A stretch of DNA of 64,000 bases from Aliarcobacter vitoriensis (GCF_003316695.1 NZ_PDKB01000002.1:62001-126000); one strand, 5' to 3'; counted from the first letter of the stretch, positions 27,241-37,898 are shown. Notes: generated by a model from the sequence alone, not told the origin. Made by a program: numbers and translations.

Positions 27241-28313
27241 TGGTAAAAAAATTAGAAATTGATATAAAAAGACGTATTAGCAATGAAGAAGCACTATTTT
27301 TAATAAAAAATGCTTCTTTAATTGAGTTGGGTGAATTAGCAAGCCAAAAAAAAGCCCAATTTCATAAAGACAAAATCACAACATTTATAGTTGATAGAAA
27401 CATAAACTATACGAATGTTTGCTGGGTTGATTGTAAATTTTGTGCATTTTATAGACATAAAAAAGATGATGATTCTTATGTTTTAAAATTTGATGAAATA
27501 GATAAAAAAATTGAAGAACTTTTAGAAATTGGTGGAACACAAATCTTATTTCAAGGTGGAGTTCATCCAAATTTAAAAATTGATTATTACGAAGAATTGG
27601 TAGAACATATACATACAAAATATCCTCAAATTACAATTCATGGATTTTCAGCAATAGAAATAGATTTTATAGCAAGAGTTTCAAGAATATCGAAACTTGA
27701 AGTATTAAAAAGACTTCAAGCAAAAGGTTTAAGCTCAATTCCAGGAGCTGGAGCTGAGATTTTATCTGATAGAGTAAGAGATATAATTGCTCCTAAAAAA
27801 ATGGATACAGATGAATGGCTAGAAGTTCATAGACTTGCTCACTCTATTGGTATGAAAACTACTGCAACTATGATGTTTGGAACAGTTGAAACTGATGAAG
27901 AGATAATTGAACACTGGGAGCACTTACGAAAATTACAAGATGAAACTGGTGGATTTAGAGCATTTATTATGTGGAGTTTTCAAGGTGAAAACACTCAACT
28001 TCTTGAAGAACATCCAGAGATAAAACCACAATCATCAAATAGATACTTAAGATTGTTAGCCGTTTCAAGACTATATTTAGATAATTTTAAAAATTTTCAA
28101 AGTTCATGGGTTACTCAAGGTTCATATATTGGTCAAATGGCATTAAAGTTTGGTGCAAATGACTTGGGAAGTACAATGATGGAAGAAAATGTTGTAAAAG
28201 CAGCAGGTGCATCAAATAGAATGAATCAAGATGAGATGATAAGACTTATAAAAGATATCGGTGAAATTCCTGCAAAAAGAGATACTGCATATAATGTTTT
28301 AGAGAGATTTTAA
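27240..28313 (+). CDS. mqnC: Cyclic dehypoxanthine futalosine synthase
   Basis: 357 residues. The radical SAM cysteines are in CWVDCKFCAF (C-x3-C-x2-C, about residue 61-68), followed by LFQGGVHP, GHIH-like strand patterns, GAGAEIL and GGFRAFIMWSFQ, a combination typical of MqnC rather than MqnE. It acts in the futalosine route to menaquinone, the respiratory quinone of Campylobacterota. The ATG overlaps the bamA stop; the M16-like gene follows after 6 nt. Confidence 0.92.
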   Translation: MVKKLEIDIKRRISNEEALFLIKNASLIELGELASQKKAQFHKDKITTFIVDRNINYTNVCWVDCKFCAFYRHKKDDDSYVLKFDEIDKKIEELLEIGGTQILFQGGVHPNLKIDYYEELVEHIHTKYPQITIHGFSAIEIDFIARVSRISKLEVLKRLQAKGLSSIPGAGAEILSDRVRDIIAPKKMDTDEWLEVHRLAHSIGMKTTATMMFGTVETDEEIIEHWEHLRKLQDETGGFRAFIMWSFQGENTQLLEEHPEIKPQSSNRYLRLLAVSRLYLDNFKNFQSSWVTQGSYIGQMALKFGANDLGSTMMEENVVKAAGASNRMNQDEMIRLIKDIGEIPAKRDTAYNVLERF

Positions 28314-28319
28314 AATTTT

Positions 28320-29612
28320 ATGAAAACAATAAACTATATTTTATATATTTTTTTTATTTTACAAGGAAGTTTAATGAGTGCAACGATAAAAGAGATAAAT
28401 ATTAAAGGTGTAAATATACCTATAATATTTGAAGAACAAAAAAATTTACCTATTTTAAATTTACAATTAGTTTTTAAAAATGCTGGATATGGACAAGACA
28501 AAGGTAATATAGGACTAGCAAATCTATCTTCAAAAATATTAAATGAAGGAACAAAAGAGTTAGGAGTTACAAAATTTTCTCAAACTTTAGATGAAAATGC
28601 TATTACAATAAATAGTTCAAATGGTTATGAAACTTTTGTAATAGAACTTTCAAGTTTAAAAGAGAAATCAAAAACTGCTGTTAAACTTTTAGAAGATTTA
28701 CTTAAATCTCCAAATTTAACTCAAGATAGTTTAGAAAAAATAAAAACTTTACAAATTGGAAATTTAAAAAGAAAAGAAAATGACTTTGATTATATAGCAC
28801 AAAAAGAGCTAAATACACTACTTTTTAAAGGAACAGCATTAGAAAATCCATCTAGTGGTAGTATTGAAAGCATTTCAAAAATCGAGTTAAAAGATATTGA
28901 AACTTTTATAAAAAAATATCTTGTTTTAAATAACTTGATAATTGTTGCTGGTGGTGATTTTACAGTTTCTGAATTAGAAACTTTGATAAAACCTATTTTA
29001 AATAGTTTAGAAGTAGGCGAAGTTTCACAATCTTCAAAAATTGAATTCATATCAAAAAAAGATGAAAGAATCTTCAAAAAAGAGACAGAACAAGCTTATA
29101 TATACTTTGGAAGCTCTTTTGATGTAGATTCAAAAGATGAAAACAATTATAAAGCAAAAGTTGCTTCATTTATTTTAGGTGGTTCTGGATTTGGTTCAAG
29201 ACTTATGGAAGAGATAAGGGTTAAAAGAGGATTAGCATATAGTGCTTATGGAAATATATCTATAAATAAATCATACTCTTATTTTAGTGGTTATTTACAG
29301 ACAAAAAATGAGAGTTCAGATGAAGCAAAAGAGCTTGTAAAAAGTTTAGTTAAAGAGTTTGTAGAAAATGGTGTAACACAAGAAGAGCTTGATGCAGCTA
29401 AAAATTTTTTAATGGGAAGTGAACCTTTAAGAACTGAAACTTTAGCACAAAGATTGAATAGAGCATTTATGTTATTTTTTAAAGATTTAAGTCAAGATTA
29501 TCCTAAAATTGAGTTAGAAAAAATCAAAGATTTAAAACTTGAAGATTTAAATGAATATATAAAATCTCATAAAGAGATAAATAATTTAACATTCTCAATA
29601 GTAAGGAGATAA
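28320..29612 (+). CDS. M16-like peptidase family protein lacking the zinc motif
   Basis: 430 residues with a hydrophobic N terminus (signal-like, [18 protein letters not shown]), so probably periplasmic. Both M16 halves are visible: the N-terminal [22 protein letters not shown] and the C-terminal [12 protein letters not shown] plus [17 protein letters not shown]. In active members the first strand is followed by HxxEH. Here the aligned place reads [14 protein letters not shown], so His and Glu are gone. It may be a non-catalytic partner, like one chain of two-chain M16 enzymes. It is directly upstream of gltX2. Confidence 0.88.
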   Translation: MKTINYILYIFFILQGSLMSATIKEINIKGVNIPIIFEEQKNLPILNLQLVFKNAGYGQDKGNIGLANLSSKILNEGTKELGVTKFSQTLDENAITINSSNGYETFVIELSSLKEKSKTAVKLLEDLLKSPNLTQDSLEKIKTLQIGNLKRKENDFDYIAQKELNTLLFKGTALENPSSGSIESISKIELKDIETFIKKYLVLNNLIIVAGGDFTVSELETLIKPILNSLEVGEVSQSSKIEFISKKDERIFKKETEQAYIYFGSSFDVDSKDENNYKAKVASFILGGSGFGSRLMEEIRVKRGLAYSAYGNISINKSYSYFSGYLQTKNESSDEAKELVKSLVKEFVENGVTQEELDAAKNFLMGSEPLRTETLAQRLNRAFMLFFKDLSQDYPKIELEKIKDLKLEDLNEYIKSHKEINNLTFSIVRR

Positions 29613-29614
29613 TT

Positions 29615-30916
29615 TTGTTAAGATTTGCCCCAAGTCCAACTGGTGATATGCACATAGGAAACCTAAGAGTTGCAGTTTTCAACTATATTGTAGCAAAACA
29701 ACTAAACGAAGGTTTAATAATAAGAATAGAAGATACAGATAAAGAAAGAAATATTGAAGGTAAAGACAAAGAAATTTTAGAGATATTAAATCTTTTTTCT
29801 ATCGAATATGAAAGCCTATTTTATCAAAGTGCCAACTTAAAATATCACCAAAAAATGGCTCTTCAATTAATGACTGAAAAAAAAGCATTTGCCTGTTTTT
29901 GTAGTGATGAAAAACTTGAAGAGCTAAAAGAAGAGAGTATAAAAAAAGGAATACCTTTTCGATATGATAATTTTTGTGAAAATTTAAGTGATGAAACAGT
30001 TTTAAATACAAATGCTCCATTTACAGTAAGACTAAAAAAACCAGAACAAAATATAAAATTTACTGATATTTTAAAAGGTGATTTTGATTATGCTCCTTTT
30101 GATATAGATAGTTTTATTATTTTAAGACAAGATAAAACTCCAACTTATAACTATGCTTGTTCTGTTGATGATATGCTTATGGATATAAGTATGGTTATTC
30201 GTGGTGAAGACCATATCTCAAATACTCCAAAACAGATACATATAAGAAATAGTTTAGGATATACAAAAGAGATAAAATATGTTCATTTACCAATAATTTT
30301 AAATGCTCAAACTGGTAAGAAAATGAGCAAAAGAGATGATGCAAGTAGTGTTAAATGGCTTATTGAACAAGGTTTTTTACCAAGTGCAATAGCAAACTAT
30401 CTAGTTTTGATGGGAAATAAAACTCCAACAGAGATTTTTACACTTGAAGAAGCTATTGAGTGGTTTAAAATAGAAAATGTTTCAAAAAGTAGTGCAAAAT
30501 TCGATATAGACAAATTAAGATTTATAAATAGAAAACACATAGAAATGCTTGATGAGATGAGATTATCTAAGATTTTAGGATTTGCTGATGCTGATATTGG
30601 TAAATTAGCAAAACTATATTTAGAAGAAACAAGCACTATAAAAGAGATAAAATCAAAAATAGATGATATTTTTAGCCAAAAAAATAGTTTAGAAGGCTTT
30701 GAAGATGAATTTAAAATTATAAAAGAGTCTTTAAAAAATGCCACTTATTTTGAAACTTATGATGAACTAAAAAATTATGTAGTTGAGAAGACGGCACTTA
30801 AAGGTAAAAACCTATTTAAACCATTAAGATTTATTTTAACAGGAACTGAAAATGGACCAAATCTAGCTGATATTTATCCATTTATTAAAAACTATTTAGG
30901 AGAAATTGTAAGATGA
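29615..30916 (+). CDS. gltX2: Glutamyl-tRNA synthetase 2 (tRNA-Gln type)
   Basis: 433 residues starting at TTG 29615 with AAGGAG seven to nine bases upstream; the product starts [18 protein letters not shown]. The class I HIGH-like motif is MHIGN and the KMSKS-like motif is KKMSKRDD. The sequence is close to the Helicobacter GluRS2 I remember, including [12 protein letters not shown] and EASSVKWL-like stretches, which charges tRNA-Gln with Glu for later amidation by GatCAB. A second, canonical glutamyl-tRNA synthetase should exist elsewhere. The 3' end overlaps yggT. Confidence 0.9.
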   Translation: MLRFAPSPTGDMHIGNLRVAVFNYIVAKQLNEGLIIRIEDTDKERNIEGKDKEILEILNLFSIEYESLFYQSANLKYHQKMALQLMTEKKAFACFCSDEKLEELKEESIKKGIPFRYDNFCENLSDETVLNTNAPFTVRLKKPEQNIKFTDILKGDFDYAPFDIDSFIILRQDKTPTYNYACSVDDMLMDISMVIRGEDHISNTPKQIHIRNSLGYTKEIKYVHLPIILNAQTGKKMSKRDDASSVKWLIEQGFLPSAIANYLVLMGNKTPTEIFTLEEAIEWFKIENVSKSSAKFDIDKLRFINRKHIEMLDEMRLSKILGFADADIGKLAKLYLEETSTIKEIKSKIDDIFSQKNSLEGFEDEFKIIKESLKNATYFETYDELKNYVVEKTALKGKNLFKPLRFILTGTENGPNLADIYPFIKNYLGEIVR

Positions 30917-31185
30917 TAGATGCATTAATTAGTTCTTTTTTAACTATATTATTTAGTATTATTTTTCTGTATAAGTGGGTTGTTATAATCTCTGCTCTTT
31001 TATCTTGGGTTAGACCTGATCCTTATAATCCAATAGTTCAGATGCTACAAAGATTAACTGAACCTGTTTATGCAAAAATGAGACAATTTATACCAACTGT
31101 TTTTGGTGGTATCGATTTAGCACCAATTATTTTGATTTTTGCTTTAATATTTTTAGAAACATTCCTTTCAAAAGTACTTTTATAA
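30913..31185 (+). CDS. YggT family membrane protein
   Basis: 90 residues. Two hydrophobic helices (about 5-35 and 67-88) flank a conserved loop with [29 protein letters not shown], the YggT signature. The function of the family is unclear; some members affect osmotic tolerance or plastid/cell division. It overlaps gltX2 by 4 nt (ATGA) and precedes slt by 4 nt. Confidence 0.92.
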   Translation: MIDALISSFLTILFSIIFLYKWVVIISALLSWVRPDPYNPIVQMLQRLTEPVYAKMRQFIPTVFGGIDLAPIILIFALIFLETFLSKVLL

Positions 31186-31189
31186 AGAT

Positions 31190-32851
31190 ATGTTACAAAT
31201 ATTTAAAGTAATACTTTTTTTCTCTTTTTCTTTAAATCTTTTTGCAAATGTTCCTAAAACTGATTTTATGCAAAAAGATTTTAAAGTAACTCTTGATTGG
31301 TTAGAAAACAAGCCAAAATCTTCAGCAAAAGACTTTTTTATCCTCCAGTACATGGAAAATACTGAACTTTCTTATGAAGATGCAAAAAAAGCCTATGATA
31401 TGAGAAATGGTAGAAACTCACTATTAGACAGAGCATTTAAACAAAAATTCAATGATAAATTAACTCCTGAAGATAGATTTTGTTACAACGCTACAATTGA
31501 ACAGCTTAAAATTACTGATTCAAAATGTATTGCATTGGGACTTTCATCATTGAAAAAAGCTTCAGATTTATCAAAAAGTGATTTAAACTTTTTTATATCA
31601 AAACTTGACCCCTACCCTACACTAAAAAAAGATTTACAGATTTTAATAGCACAAAATCCTTTTGAAGAGTTGAAAAAATCTGGAGTAGATAGATTTTTGA
31701 GAATTTTCTTTGATGTAAGTGATTATTTTAGAAATAAATATTTTAACAAATCATTAGAAAATCAGTTTCTAACAAATATAAGTTCTCATAAAGATTTTGA
31801 AAAATTTTTAAGAACAGTTATTTACAATAAAAACCTAAAAATTTTGCAAAAATCTTTTGATAATCTACAAACAAACAAAACCTTAACAGCTGAACTTCAA
31901 TTTCTTTTAGGTATAAATGCTGTAAATCATACTAATTTAGTAGCTGCAAAAGAGTTTTTTACAACTTCAAATAATATATCAAATTTACGAGAAGACAAAG
32001 ATAAAGCACTCTTTTGGCTATATTTGGTAACAAAAGAGAATAGTTATTTAGATGAATTATCAAAAAGTTTAGATGCAAATTTATACTCTTTGTATGCAAA
32101 AGAGATGTTAGGTGTTAAAGTTGATAATATTATTCATAAAGTAGATTTAAAAAATGAAGAGAGTTCTTATGATATTTATGATGTTTTCTCTTGGATGGAA
32201 GTAAATCAAGATAGTAGAACAAACCTTGATGAAATAAAACTATCAAAATATCAAAATCTTTTTAGCAACAAATCAACTGAGCCTCATTTAGCTTTTATTT
32301 TAGAAAGATTTAATAAATTTAGAGTTCAATACTTCATAACTCCTTATGAAAATTTAGTTAAAAAATATGGTATTTATAAAGAGGTTTTAATCTACTCTAT
32401 TGCTAGACAAGAAAGTAGATTTATACCATCTTCTATATCATTTTCAGGTGCTATGGGAATTATGCAAATAATGCCTTTTTTATCAAAAGATATAGCAAAA
32501 AAATTAAATGAAGATTACAATATTTACGATCAATTTCTTCCAGAAAAAAATATAGAATATGCAAGTTTTCATCTTGATAGCTTAATAAAACAATTTGATA
32601 GTAATCCACTTTTTATAGCATATGCTTACAACGGTGGAGCTGGATATACTAGATCTCAACTAAAAAGAGGTTTATTTAAAGATAAAAATGAATTTGAACC
32701 ATTCTTAAGTATGGAGATGATTTCTTATAAGGAAACAAGAGAATATGGGAAAAAAGTTTTAGCAAACTTTTATATATATAACAACTATTTAAATAGTGAA
32801 AATAAAATTTCACTATCTAGTATTTTTCAAAAATTAGTGTGGCATCATTAG
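31190..32851 (+). CDS. slt: Soluble lytic murein transglycosylase
   Basis: 553 residues with an N-terminal signal peptide (LFFSFSLNLFANV). A long alpha-superhelical region is followed by a C-terminal lysozyme-like domain (about 395-540) with catalytic Glu in IARQESRF, then GAMGIMQIMP and AYNGGAGYTR. It cleaves peptidoglycan glycan strands to anhydro-muropeptides in the periplasm. The last 35 nt overlap the convergent lipoprotein gene. Confidence 0.93.
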   Translation: MLQIFKVILFFSFSLNLFANVPKTDFMQKDFKVTLDWLENKPKSSAKDFFILQYMENTELSYEDAKKAYDMRNGRNSLLDRAFKQKFNDKLTPEDRFCYNATIEQLKITDSKCIALGLSSLKKASDLSKSDLNFFISKLDPYPTLKKDLQILIAQNPFEELKKSGVDRFLRIFFDVSDYFRNKYFNKSLENQFLTNISSHKDFEKFLRTVIYNKNLKILQKSFDNLQTNKTLTAELQFLLGINAVNHTNLVAAKEFFTTSNNISNLREDKDKALFWLYLVTKENSYLDELSKSLDANLYSLYAKEMLGVKVDNIIHKVDLKNEESSYDIYDVFSWMEVNQDSRTNLDEIKLSKYQNLFSNKSTEPHLAFILERFNKFRVQYFITPYENLVKKYGIYKEVLIYSIARQESRFIPSSISFSGAMGIMQIMPFLSKDIAKKLNEDYNIYDQFLPEKNIEYASFHLDSLIKQFDSNPLFIAYAYNGGAGYTRSQLKRGLFKDKNEFEPFLSMEMISYKETREYGKKVLANFYIYNNYLNSENKISLSSIFQKLVWHH

Positions 32852-33296
32852 ACTTAGGTTTTAAAACTATATTTAGTTTTGAAACTAGCTCTTGATTATT
32901 AAATTTTACTAAATAGTAAGTCCCCCAAAAATTTCTAAGCATCATATTTTTATAATTTTCATCATCTTTTTCTAATTTTTCTATATATGTTGGAACTTTA
33001 CCGTTTAATAAAATCTCGTAATTATTAGATTGTATATCCTGATTTTCTAAATTTGAAAAATATACATAGACCAAAAAGCTATCCTCTTTTTCATCTAATC
33101 TAGGATTTAATTTATTTAAATAAGTTGCCATAAATGTAATATCTACTTGATTATTACTAATAATATCTGCTTTTTTTGTATATCTAGTAGCATTTGCTTC
33201 TATATCACCTTTATCAAAATATCTAAAAGCACTGTTTTTAGGTGTACAAGATATCATTAAAAATGAAATTGCAGATAAAAATAAAATTTTTTTCAT
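32817..33296 (-). CDS. Putative lipoprotein
   Basis: 159 residues with a lipoprotein signal (KILFLSAISFLMISC, Cys at 17). The mature part contains a beta-rich domain with VYVYFSNLENQDIQS and a YYLVKFNN strand. I recognise no named family. AAAGGGG precedes the ATG. It overlaps slt convergently. Confidence 0.8.
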   Translation of the reverse strand: MKKILFLSAISFLMISCTPKNSAFRYFDKGDIEANATRYTKKADIISNNQVDITFMATYLNKLNPRLDEKEDSFLVYVYFSNLENQDIQSNNYEILLNGKVPTYIEKLEKDDENYKNMMLRNFWGTYYLVKFNNQELVSKLNIVLKPKSNDATLIFEKY

Positions 33297-33393
33297 AAAA
33301 GCCCCTTTGCAAAGGAAGGATTATACATAAACTAGACTTTAAAATATATTTTTATAAATAGAGTTTAACGTTTCTTTAGATAAAATCCATCTT

Positions 33394-33891
33394 ATGAATA
33401 AAAAAAGATTAGTAGTAGCCTTTTCAGGTCCGTCAAATAGCGGTAAAACAACAGCTATTGTAAGAGTTGCAACTATTTTACAAGATAGTGGTTTTAAGGT
33501 GTGCATAATAAAGCACGACCCAAAAGATAAAGCAATGTTTGATAGAGAAGGAAAAGACTCCTTTAAATTCTCTCAAACTGGTGCTGATGTTGCCGTTGTA
33601 AGCCCAAATAAAACAACAGTTTTTAAAAAATCAACTTCATCAGTAGATGATATGATAGATATTTTTGGTGATTTTGATTATTTACTTGTAGAAGGATTGA
33701 AAACTTTAGAATTACCAAGAATTTCTATTTTTAGAAATAAACTTGATGAGAGTTATTTTAGTGTAACAGATGCTCTAGCTATCGATGAAACTATAAATAA
33801 AAAAGATATTCCAAAAAGTTTAGATATTTTAGATTTAAATGATCCACTTCAAATAATAGAGTGGATAGATAAAAATGCAAAAAGGGTATAG
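33394..33891 (+). CDS. mobB: Molybdopterin-guanine dinucleotide biosynthesis protein MobB
   Basis: 165 residues. A P-loop GPSNSGKTT (12-20), KVCIIKHDPKDKAMFDREGKDS and a DYLLVEGLK strand are the MobB pattern. MobB is a GTPase that assists MobA in attaching GMP to molybdopterin for formate dehydrogenase, nitrate reductase and others. It directly precedes fbp (no spacer), an order remembered from Campylobacter (mobB-fbp-small gene-metG). Confidence 0.9.
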   Translation: MNKKRLVVAFSGPSNSGKTTAIVRVATILQDSGFKVCIIKHDPKDKAMFDREGKDSFKFSQTGADVAVVSPNKTTVFKKSTSSVDDMIDIFGDFDYLLVEGLKTLELPRISIFRNKLDESYFSVTDALAIDETINKKDIPKSLDILDLNDPLQIIEWIDKNAKRV

Positions 33892-34734
33892 ATGCAAGAT
33901 ATAATCAAAGCAATTGAAGAGAGTGCTAAAAAGATTAAATATTTAATAGAAACTGGAGATACAAGTAAAAGTGAATTTGAAAATTCAACAGGAGATACAC
34001 AGTTAAAATTAGATATTCAAAGCGATAAAATAATAGAAGAAATTTTTGCAAAAATTCCAACTATAAAAGCAATAGTTAGCGAAGAACAAGACGAAATAAA
34101 AAATATTAATGAAAATGGTAAATATCTAATAGCTTACGATCCTCTTGATGGTTCATCTTTAGTTGATGTAAATTTATCTGTTGGTTCAATTTTTGGTATT
34201 TATGAAAATGAGTTTAATGCTAAAAATATTGTAGCTTCTGTTTATGTAGTATTTGGACCAAGAGTTGAAATGGTAGTAACAACTTCTGAAGTTAAAATGT
34301 ATAGATTATTAAATAATGAATTTAAATTTATACAAAATATAAAACTTAATGAAAAAGGTAAATTAAATGCTCCTGGTTCAACTCAAAATTGTTGGACATC
34401 TTTTCATAAACAATTAATTGATGATATTTTTACTGACGGATATAGATTAAGATATAGTGGTGGAATGGTACCTGATTTGCATCAAATTTTATTAAAAGGT
34501 GGTGGACTATTTTCTTATCCAGCAACTAGCGATAGACCAAAAGGAAAATTGAGACAACTATTTGAAGTATTCCCTTTTGCATTGGCTTTTGAAAAAGCTG
34601 GTGGTCAAGCTATTGATGGAGAAAAAAGAGTTTTAGAAGTTCATACAAATCATATTCACGATACAACCGCTTGTTTTTTTGGTTCAAATACTGAAATTAA
34701 AAGAGTTTTAGAAGTATATAGTAAAAATGTCTGA
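33892..34734 (+). CDS. fbp: Class I fructose-1,6-bisphosphatase
   Basis: 280 residues. Metal and substrate motifs are present: SEEQDE (residues about 63-68), DPLDGSS (about 83-89), SGGMVPD and [10 protein letters not shown], typical of FBPase class I. It hydrolyses fructose 1,6-bisphosphate in gluconeogenesis, the expected sugar route in these asaccharolytic bacteria, together with PckA at 39055. It starts immediately after the mobB stop and overlaps the next small gene by 8 nt. Confidence 0.95.
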   Translation: MQDIIKAIEESAKKIKYLIETGDTSKSEFENSTGDTQLKLDIQSDKIIEEIFAKIPTIKAIVSEEQDEIKNINENGKYLIAYDPLDGSSLVDVNLSVGSIFGIYENEFNAKNIVASVYVVFGPRVEMVVTTSEVKMYRLLNNEFKFIQNIKLNEKGKLNAPGSTQNCWTSFHKQLIDDIFTDGYRLRYSGGMVPDLHQILLKGGGLFSYPATSDRPKGKLRQLFEVFPFALAFEKAGGQAIDGEKRVLEVHTNHIHDTTACFFGSNTEIKRVLEVYSKNV

Positions 34735-34930
34735 AGAAACAAAAATATTAGATGAATGGGAAGAAAAACTTGAGAAAATGATTGTTGAATTAAACAATTG
34801 TCAAAGTGAGAAAAACTTAAAAACTTGTACTCCTTGTAGTGCTTTTTTTGAATGTAGTTTAAGAAAAAAATATGTTATTGCCGTATATGAATCAATGAAT
34901 AAAGGTTCTGGTGGTGGATTTGAATTTTAA
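34727..34930 (+). CDS. Small four-cysteine protein between fbp and metG
   Basis: 67 residues. A helical N-terminal part is followed by [23 protein letters not shown] with Cys at 24, 34, 37 and 44, then a Gly-rich GSGGGFEF end. The Cys spacing could bind zinc or an iron-sulfur cluster, but no family is known to me beyond the same-position small gene in Campylobacter. Translationally coupled to fbp by overlap; metG follows after 14 nt. Confidence 0.85.
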   Translation: MSEETKILDEWEEKLEKMIVELNNCQSEKNLKTCTPCSAFFECSLRKKYVIAVYESMNKGSGGGFEF

Positions 34931-34944
34931 AAAAGAGGTAAGAA

Positions 34945-36900
34945 ATGCAAGAGAATTGTAAAAATGTATATATTACAACTCCAATATACTATGTAAATGA
35001 TATAGCACATATAGGTCATGCTTATACAACAATAATAGCTGATATGATAGCTAGATATTCAAGATTAACTGGATTAAACACTTTTCTTTTAACAGGAACA
35101 GATGAGCATGGACAAAAAATAGCTCAAAGTGCAGAAGCTAGAGGAAAAACTCCAAAAGAGTATGCGGATGAAATATCTGGGAAATTTAGAGCTTTATGGG
35201 ATGATTTTGATATAAGTTATGATAAATTTATAAGAACAACAGATGAAGAGCATAAAGTTGGAGTTCAAAAAGCTTTTGAAGAGATGTACAAAAAAGGTGA
35301 TATTTACAAAGGTGAATATGAGGGATATTATTGTGTACCTTGTGAAACTTTTTTCCCAGAATCACAACTTGTTGATGAACAATTCTGTCCAGAATGTGGA
35401 AGAGCAACAGTTGTAGTAAAAGAAGAAAGCTATTTTTTCAAATTATCTGATTATGAAGATAAACTTTTAAAATGGTACGAAGAGAATGAAAACTGTATTT
35501 TACCAAGAGCTAAAAAAAATGAGATAGTAAACTTTGTAAAAAATGGATTAAAAGATTTATCAATTTCAAGAACATCATTTGATTGGGGAGTTAAACTACC
35601 AGTTTCTATGAATGAACCAAAACATGTTATGTACGTTTGGCTTGATGCACTTTTAAACTATACAACAGCACTTGGATATGGAAGTGATGAAAAAAATATG
35701 AATTTTTGGCCAGCTAATATTCATTTAGTTGGAAAAGATATTTTAAGATTTCATGCGATATATTGGCCAGCATTTTTAATGAGTTTAGGCTTACCTTTAC
35801 CAAAACATATAGCTGCTCATGGTTGGTGGACTAGAGATGGCGAAAAAATGAGTAAATCAAAAGGTAATGTTGTAAATCCAAAAGAAGTAGCTGATGCTTA
35901 TGGACTTGATGCATTTAGATACTTCCTTTTAAGAGAAGTTCCTTTTGGGCAAGATGGTGATTTTTCACAAAAAGCTTTAATGGATAGAATAAATTCTGAT
36001 TTAGGAAATGATTTAGGAAATTTACTAAACAGAATTATGGGAATGAGTGGAAAATACTTTGATTATAAAGTTAGTTCACAAAATGTTGAGAAATTCCATA
36101 AAAAAGAACTTGATGAAGTAAATCATATAATTGATTCTTTAGAAAGCTATATTTTCAATATGCAAATAAATAGATATTTAGAAGAGATTTGGAAAATTTT
36201 AACGATAGCAAATAAAGCGATAAATGATTATGAACCATGGAATTTAATAAAAGATGGCAAAAATGATGAAGCTATGGCACTTGTAGCACTTATTACAAAT
36301 ATAATGGCAAAAGTAGCCCTACTTTTAGATTCTGTTATGCCACATAAAATAAAAGATATTTCAAAGTGTTTAAATTTAGAAATTTCTACTTCAAATTATA
36401 ATAAATTTATAAAGAACAAAGAATTACTAAGCGATACAATAATTACAAAAGTAGAACAATTATTCCCAAGAATTGAAGATATTTTACTAGAACAACCAGT
36501 TGTTAGTGATATATCAAAAAGTGAAATTGAAACTAAAAAAGATCTAAAAAATGAAGAAATTGTTGAAGATGACAATCTTATAACTATTGATAAATTCTTT
36601 GAAACTACTATAAAAATAGGAACTATCGTTGAAGCAGTAGAAGTTCCAAAATCTTCAAAACTTCTGAAATTACAGGTTGATTTAGGAGAAGGAAGAAATA
36701 GACAAATTTTAGCTGGTATAAAAGAGTTTTATAAACCAGAAGATTTAATAGAAACTCAAGCTTGTGTAGTTGCGAACTTAAAACCTGCAAAACTTATGGG
36801 AATGATAAGTGAAGGTATGCTAATGGCAGCAAAAGATGAAAATGGTTTAAGTCTTATTCGTCCTGAAAAACCAAAAAAATCTGGAACAAAAATAAGCTAG
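34945..36900 (+). CDS. metG: Methionyl-tRNA synthetase
   Basis: 651 residues. The class I HIGH motif is HIGHAYTT (about 25), the knuckle Cys pairs lie in CVPCETFF and FCPECGR (about 130-152), and KMSKSKGN is at about 304. A C-terminal EMAP/Trbp111-like tRNA-binding domain (about 550-651, FFETTIKIGTIVEAVEVPKS) is fused. It charges initiator and elongator tRNA-Met. GAGG precedes the ATG. The stop overlaps the GTG of the next gene. Confidence 0.97.
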   Translation: MQENCKNVYITTPIYYVNDIAHIGHAYTTIIADMIARYSRLTGLNTFLLTGTDEHGQKIAQSAEARGKTPKEYADEISGKFRALWDDFDISYDKFIRTTDEEHKVGVQKAFEEMYKKGDIYKGEYEGYYCVPCETFFPESQLVDEQFCPECGRATVVVKEESYFFKLSDYEDKLLKWYEENENCILPRAKKNEIVNFVKNGLKDLSISRTSFDWGVKLPVSMNEPKHVMYVWLDALLNYTTALGYGSDEKNMNFWPANIHLVGKDILRFHAIYWPAFLMSLGLPLPKHIAAHGWWTRDGEKMSKSKGNVVNPKEVADAYGLDAFRYFLLREVPFGQDGDFSQKALMDRINSDLGNDLGNLLNRIMGMSGKYFDYKVSSQNVEKFHKKELDEVNHIIDSLESYIFNMQINRYLEEIWKILTIANKAINDYEPWNLIKDGKNDEAMALVALITNIMAKVALLLDSVMPHKIKDISKCLNLEISTSNYNKFIKNKELLSDTIITKVEQLFPRIEDILLEQPVVSDISKSEIETKKDLKNEEIVEDDNLITIDKFFETTIKIGTIVEAVEVPKSSKLLKLQVDLGEGRNRQILAGIKEFYKPEDLIETQACVVANLKPAKLMGMISEGMLMAAKDENGLSLIRPEKPKKSGTKIS

Positions 36901-37898
36901 TGAAAATCTCTTCTATTTTAGATATTGTTGATGGAAAGCTATTAAACTCTCCATCAATATCTTTTATATACTCAATAAAAACAAATTCTAAAAAAATAAA
37001 AGAGTCTGATTTATATATAGCTAAAGATGAAGAGGAAGTACAAGAGGCTATACAAAATGGTGCTTTTGCTATTATATATGAAAAAGATTTTATAATAAGT
37101 GATAATGAAATAGCTTGGATAAAGGTAGAAAATATCCAACTAGCAATGATAAAACTTATTCGTTTTAAGTTATCAACATTAAATTTAGATAGTTTTTATT
37201 GTAGTAATTCTTTATATGATATGCTTAAAATTTATCAAAATAACTTAAAAAAAGATATTTTTTTTATTCCATCTAAAATAGAAAAAATTTTCTCATATTT
37301 AGATGATATAAAAGATAGTGATATTTTAATATCTAAAAACAAAGAATTTTTAGACAAAATTTATCCAACAAATAAAGAATTAAAAGAAATTATTGACCAA
37401 AAAGATATTTCAAATTTGATAGAACACTCTTTATTTGAAACAAGTTTTTCATATAAAGAACACTTTTTTTCAAGAATAAAAATTTCAAGTTTATATATAA
37501 ATGAGTTTATAAATGTTTTTAATTTCTTACAAAAAGAGATAGATTTATCAAAGTTAAAAAATTTTTTAAATATGAAGGCTATATTTTTTAATAAAAATTT
37601 TGAAATAGTAGAGTTTGGAAAAAGTGATAGATTTGTAATCTGTCAAGATAATACTTTATTAGTTGAAAATGAAATAAAACATTTACAGTTAAAGTTTAAA
37701 TATGCAAAATCCTTGTTTCTTTCAAAAAATGGTATTAATTTTCTAAAAAAAAATGAACAAATGATAATAAATAATCTAAATGAACTAAAAACTACTATAA
37801 AAAATAAAGATTTCCACTGTATTTATTTAGTAGATTTTAGTTACAAAGAAGTTTTAGAGTATTTTATAAAATCCCAAAATCATTCAACACTATTTTAA
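36900..37898 (+). CDS. MurF/MurE N-terminal-domain-like protein of unknown function
   Basis: 332 residues starting at GTG 36900, overlapping the metG stop. Residues 1-80 match the Mur ligase N-terminal domain pattern (ILDIVDGKLLN, then YSIKTNSKKIKESDLYIA, AIQNGAFAIIYEKD, then a V-x-N-x-x-x-A strand). The Mur ATP-binding motif GTxGKT and the later ligase domains are missing, and the C-terminal 250 residues are AT-biased and unfamiliar. I recall a hypothetical gene at the same place after metG in Campylobacter. It probably does not catalyse ligation; a role in binding a UDP-sugar precursor is only a guess. Confidence 0.75.
   Translation: MKISSILDIVDGKLLNSPSISFIYSIKTNSKKIKESDLYIAKDEEEVQEAIQNGAFAIIYEKDFIISDNEIAWIKVENIQLAMIKLIRFKLSTLNLDSFYCSNSLYDMLKIYQNNLKKDIFFIPSKIEKIFSYLDDIKDSDILISKNKEFLDKIYPTNKELKEIIDQKDISNLIEHSLFETSFSYKEHFFSRIKISSLYINEFINVFNFLQKEIDLSKLKNFLNMKAIFFNKNFEIVEFGKSDRFVICQDNTLLVENEIKHLQLKFKYAKSLFLSKNGINFLKKNEQMIINNLNELKTTIKNKDFHCIYLVDFSYKEVLEYFIKSQNHSTLF

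Noticed and set aside
33304-33315. CCTTTGCAAAGG palindrome as an operator before the 159-residue lipoprotein
   Set aside because: It overlaps the ribosome-binding site and is short; self-complementarity around AAAGG is likely coincidental.
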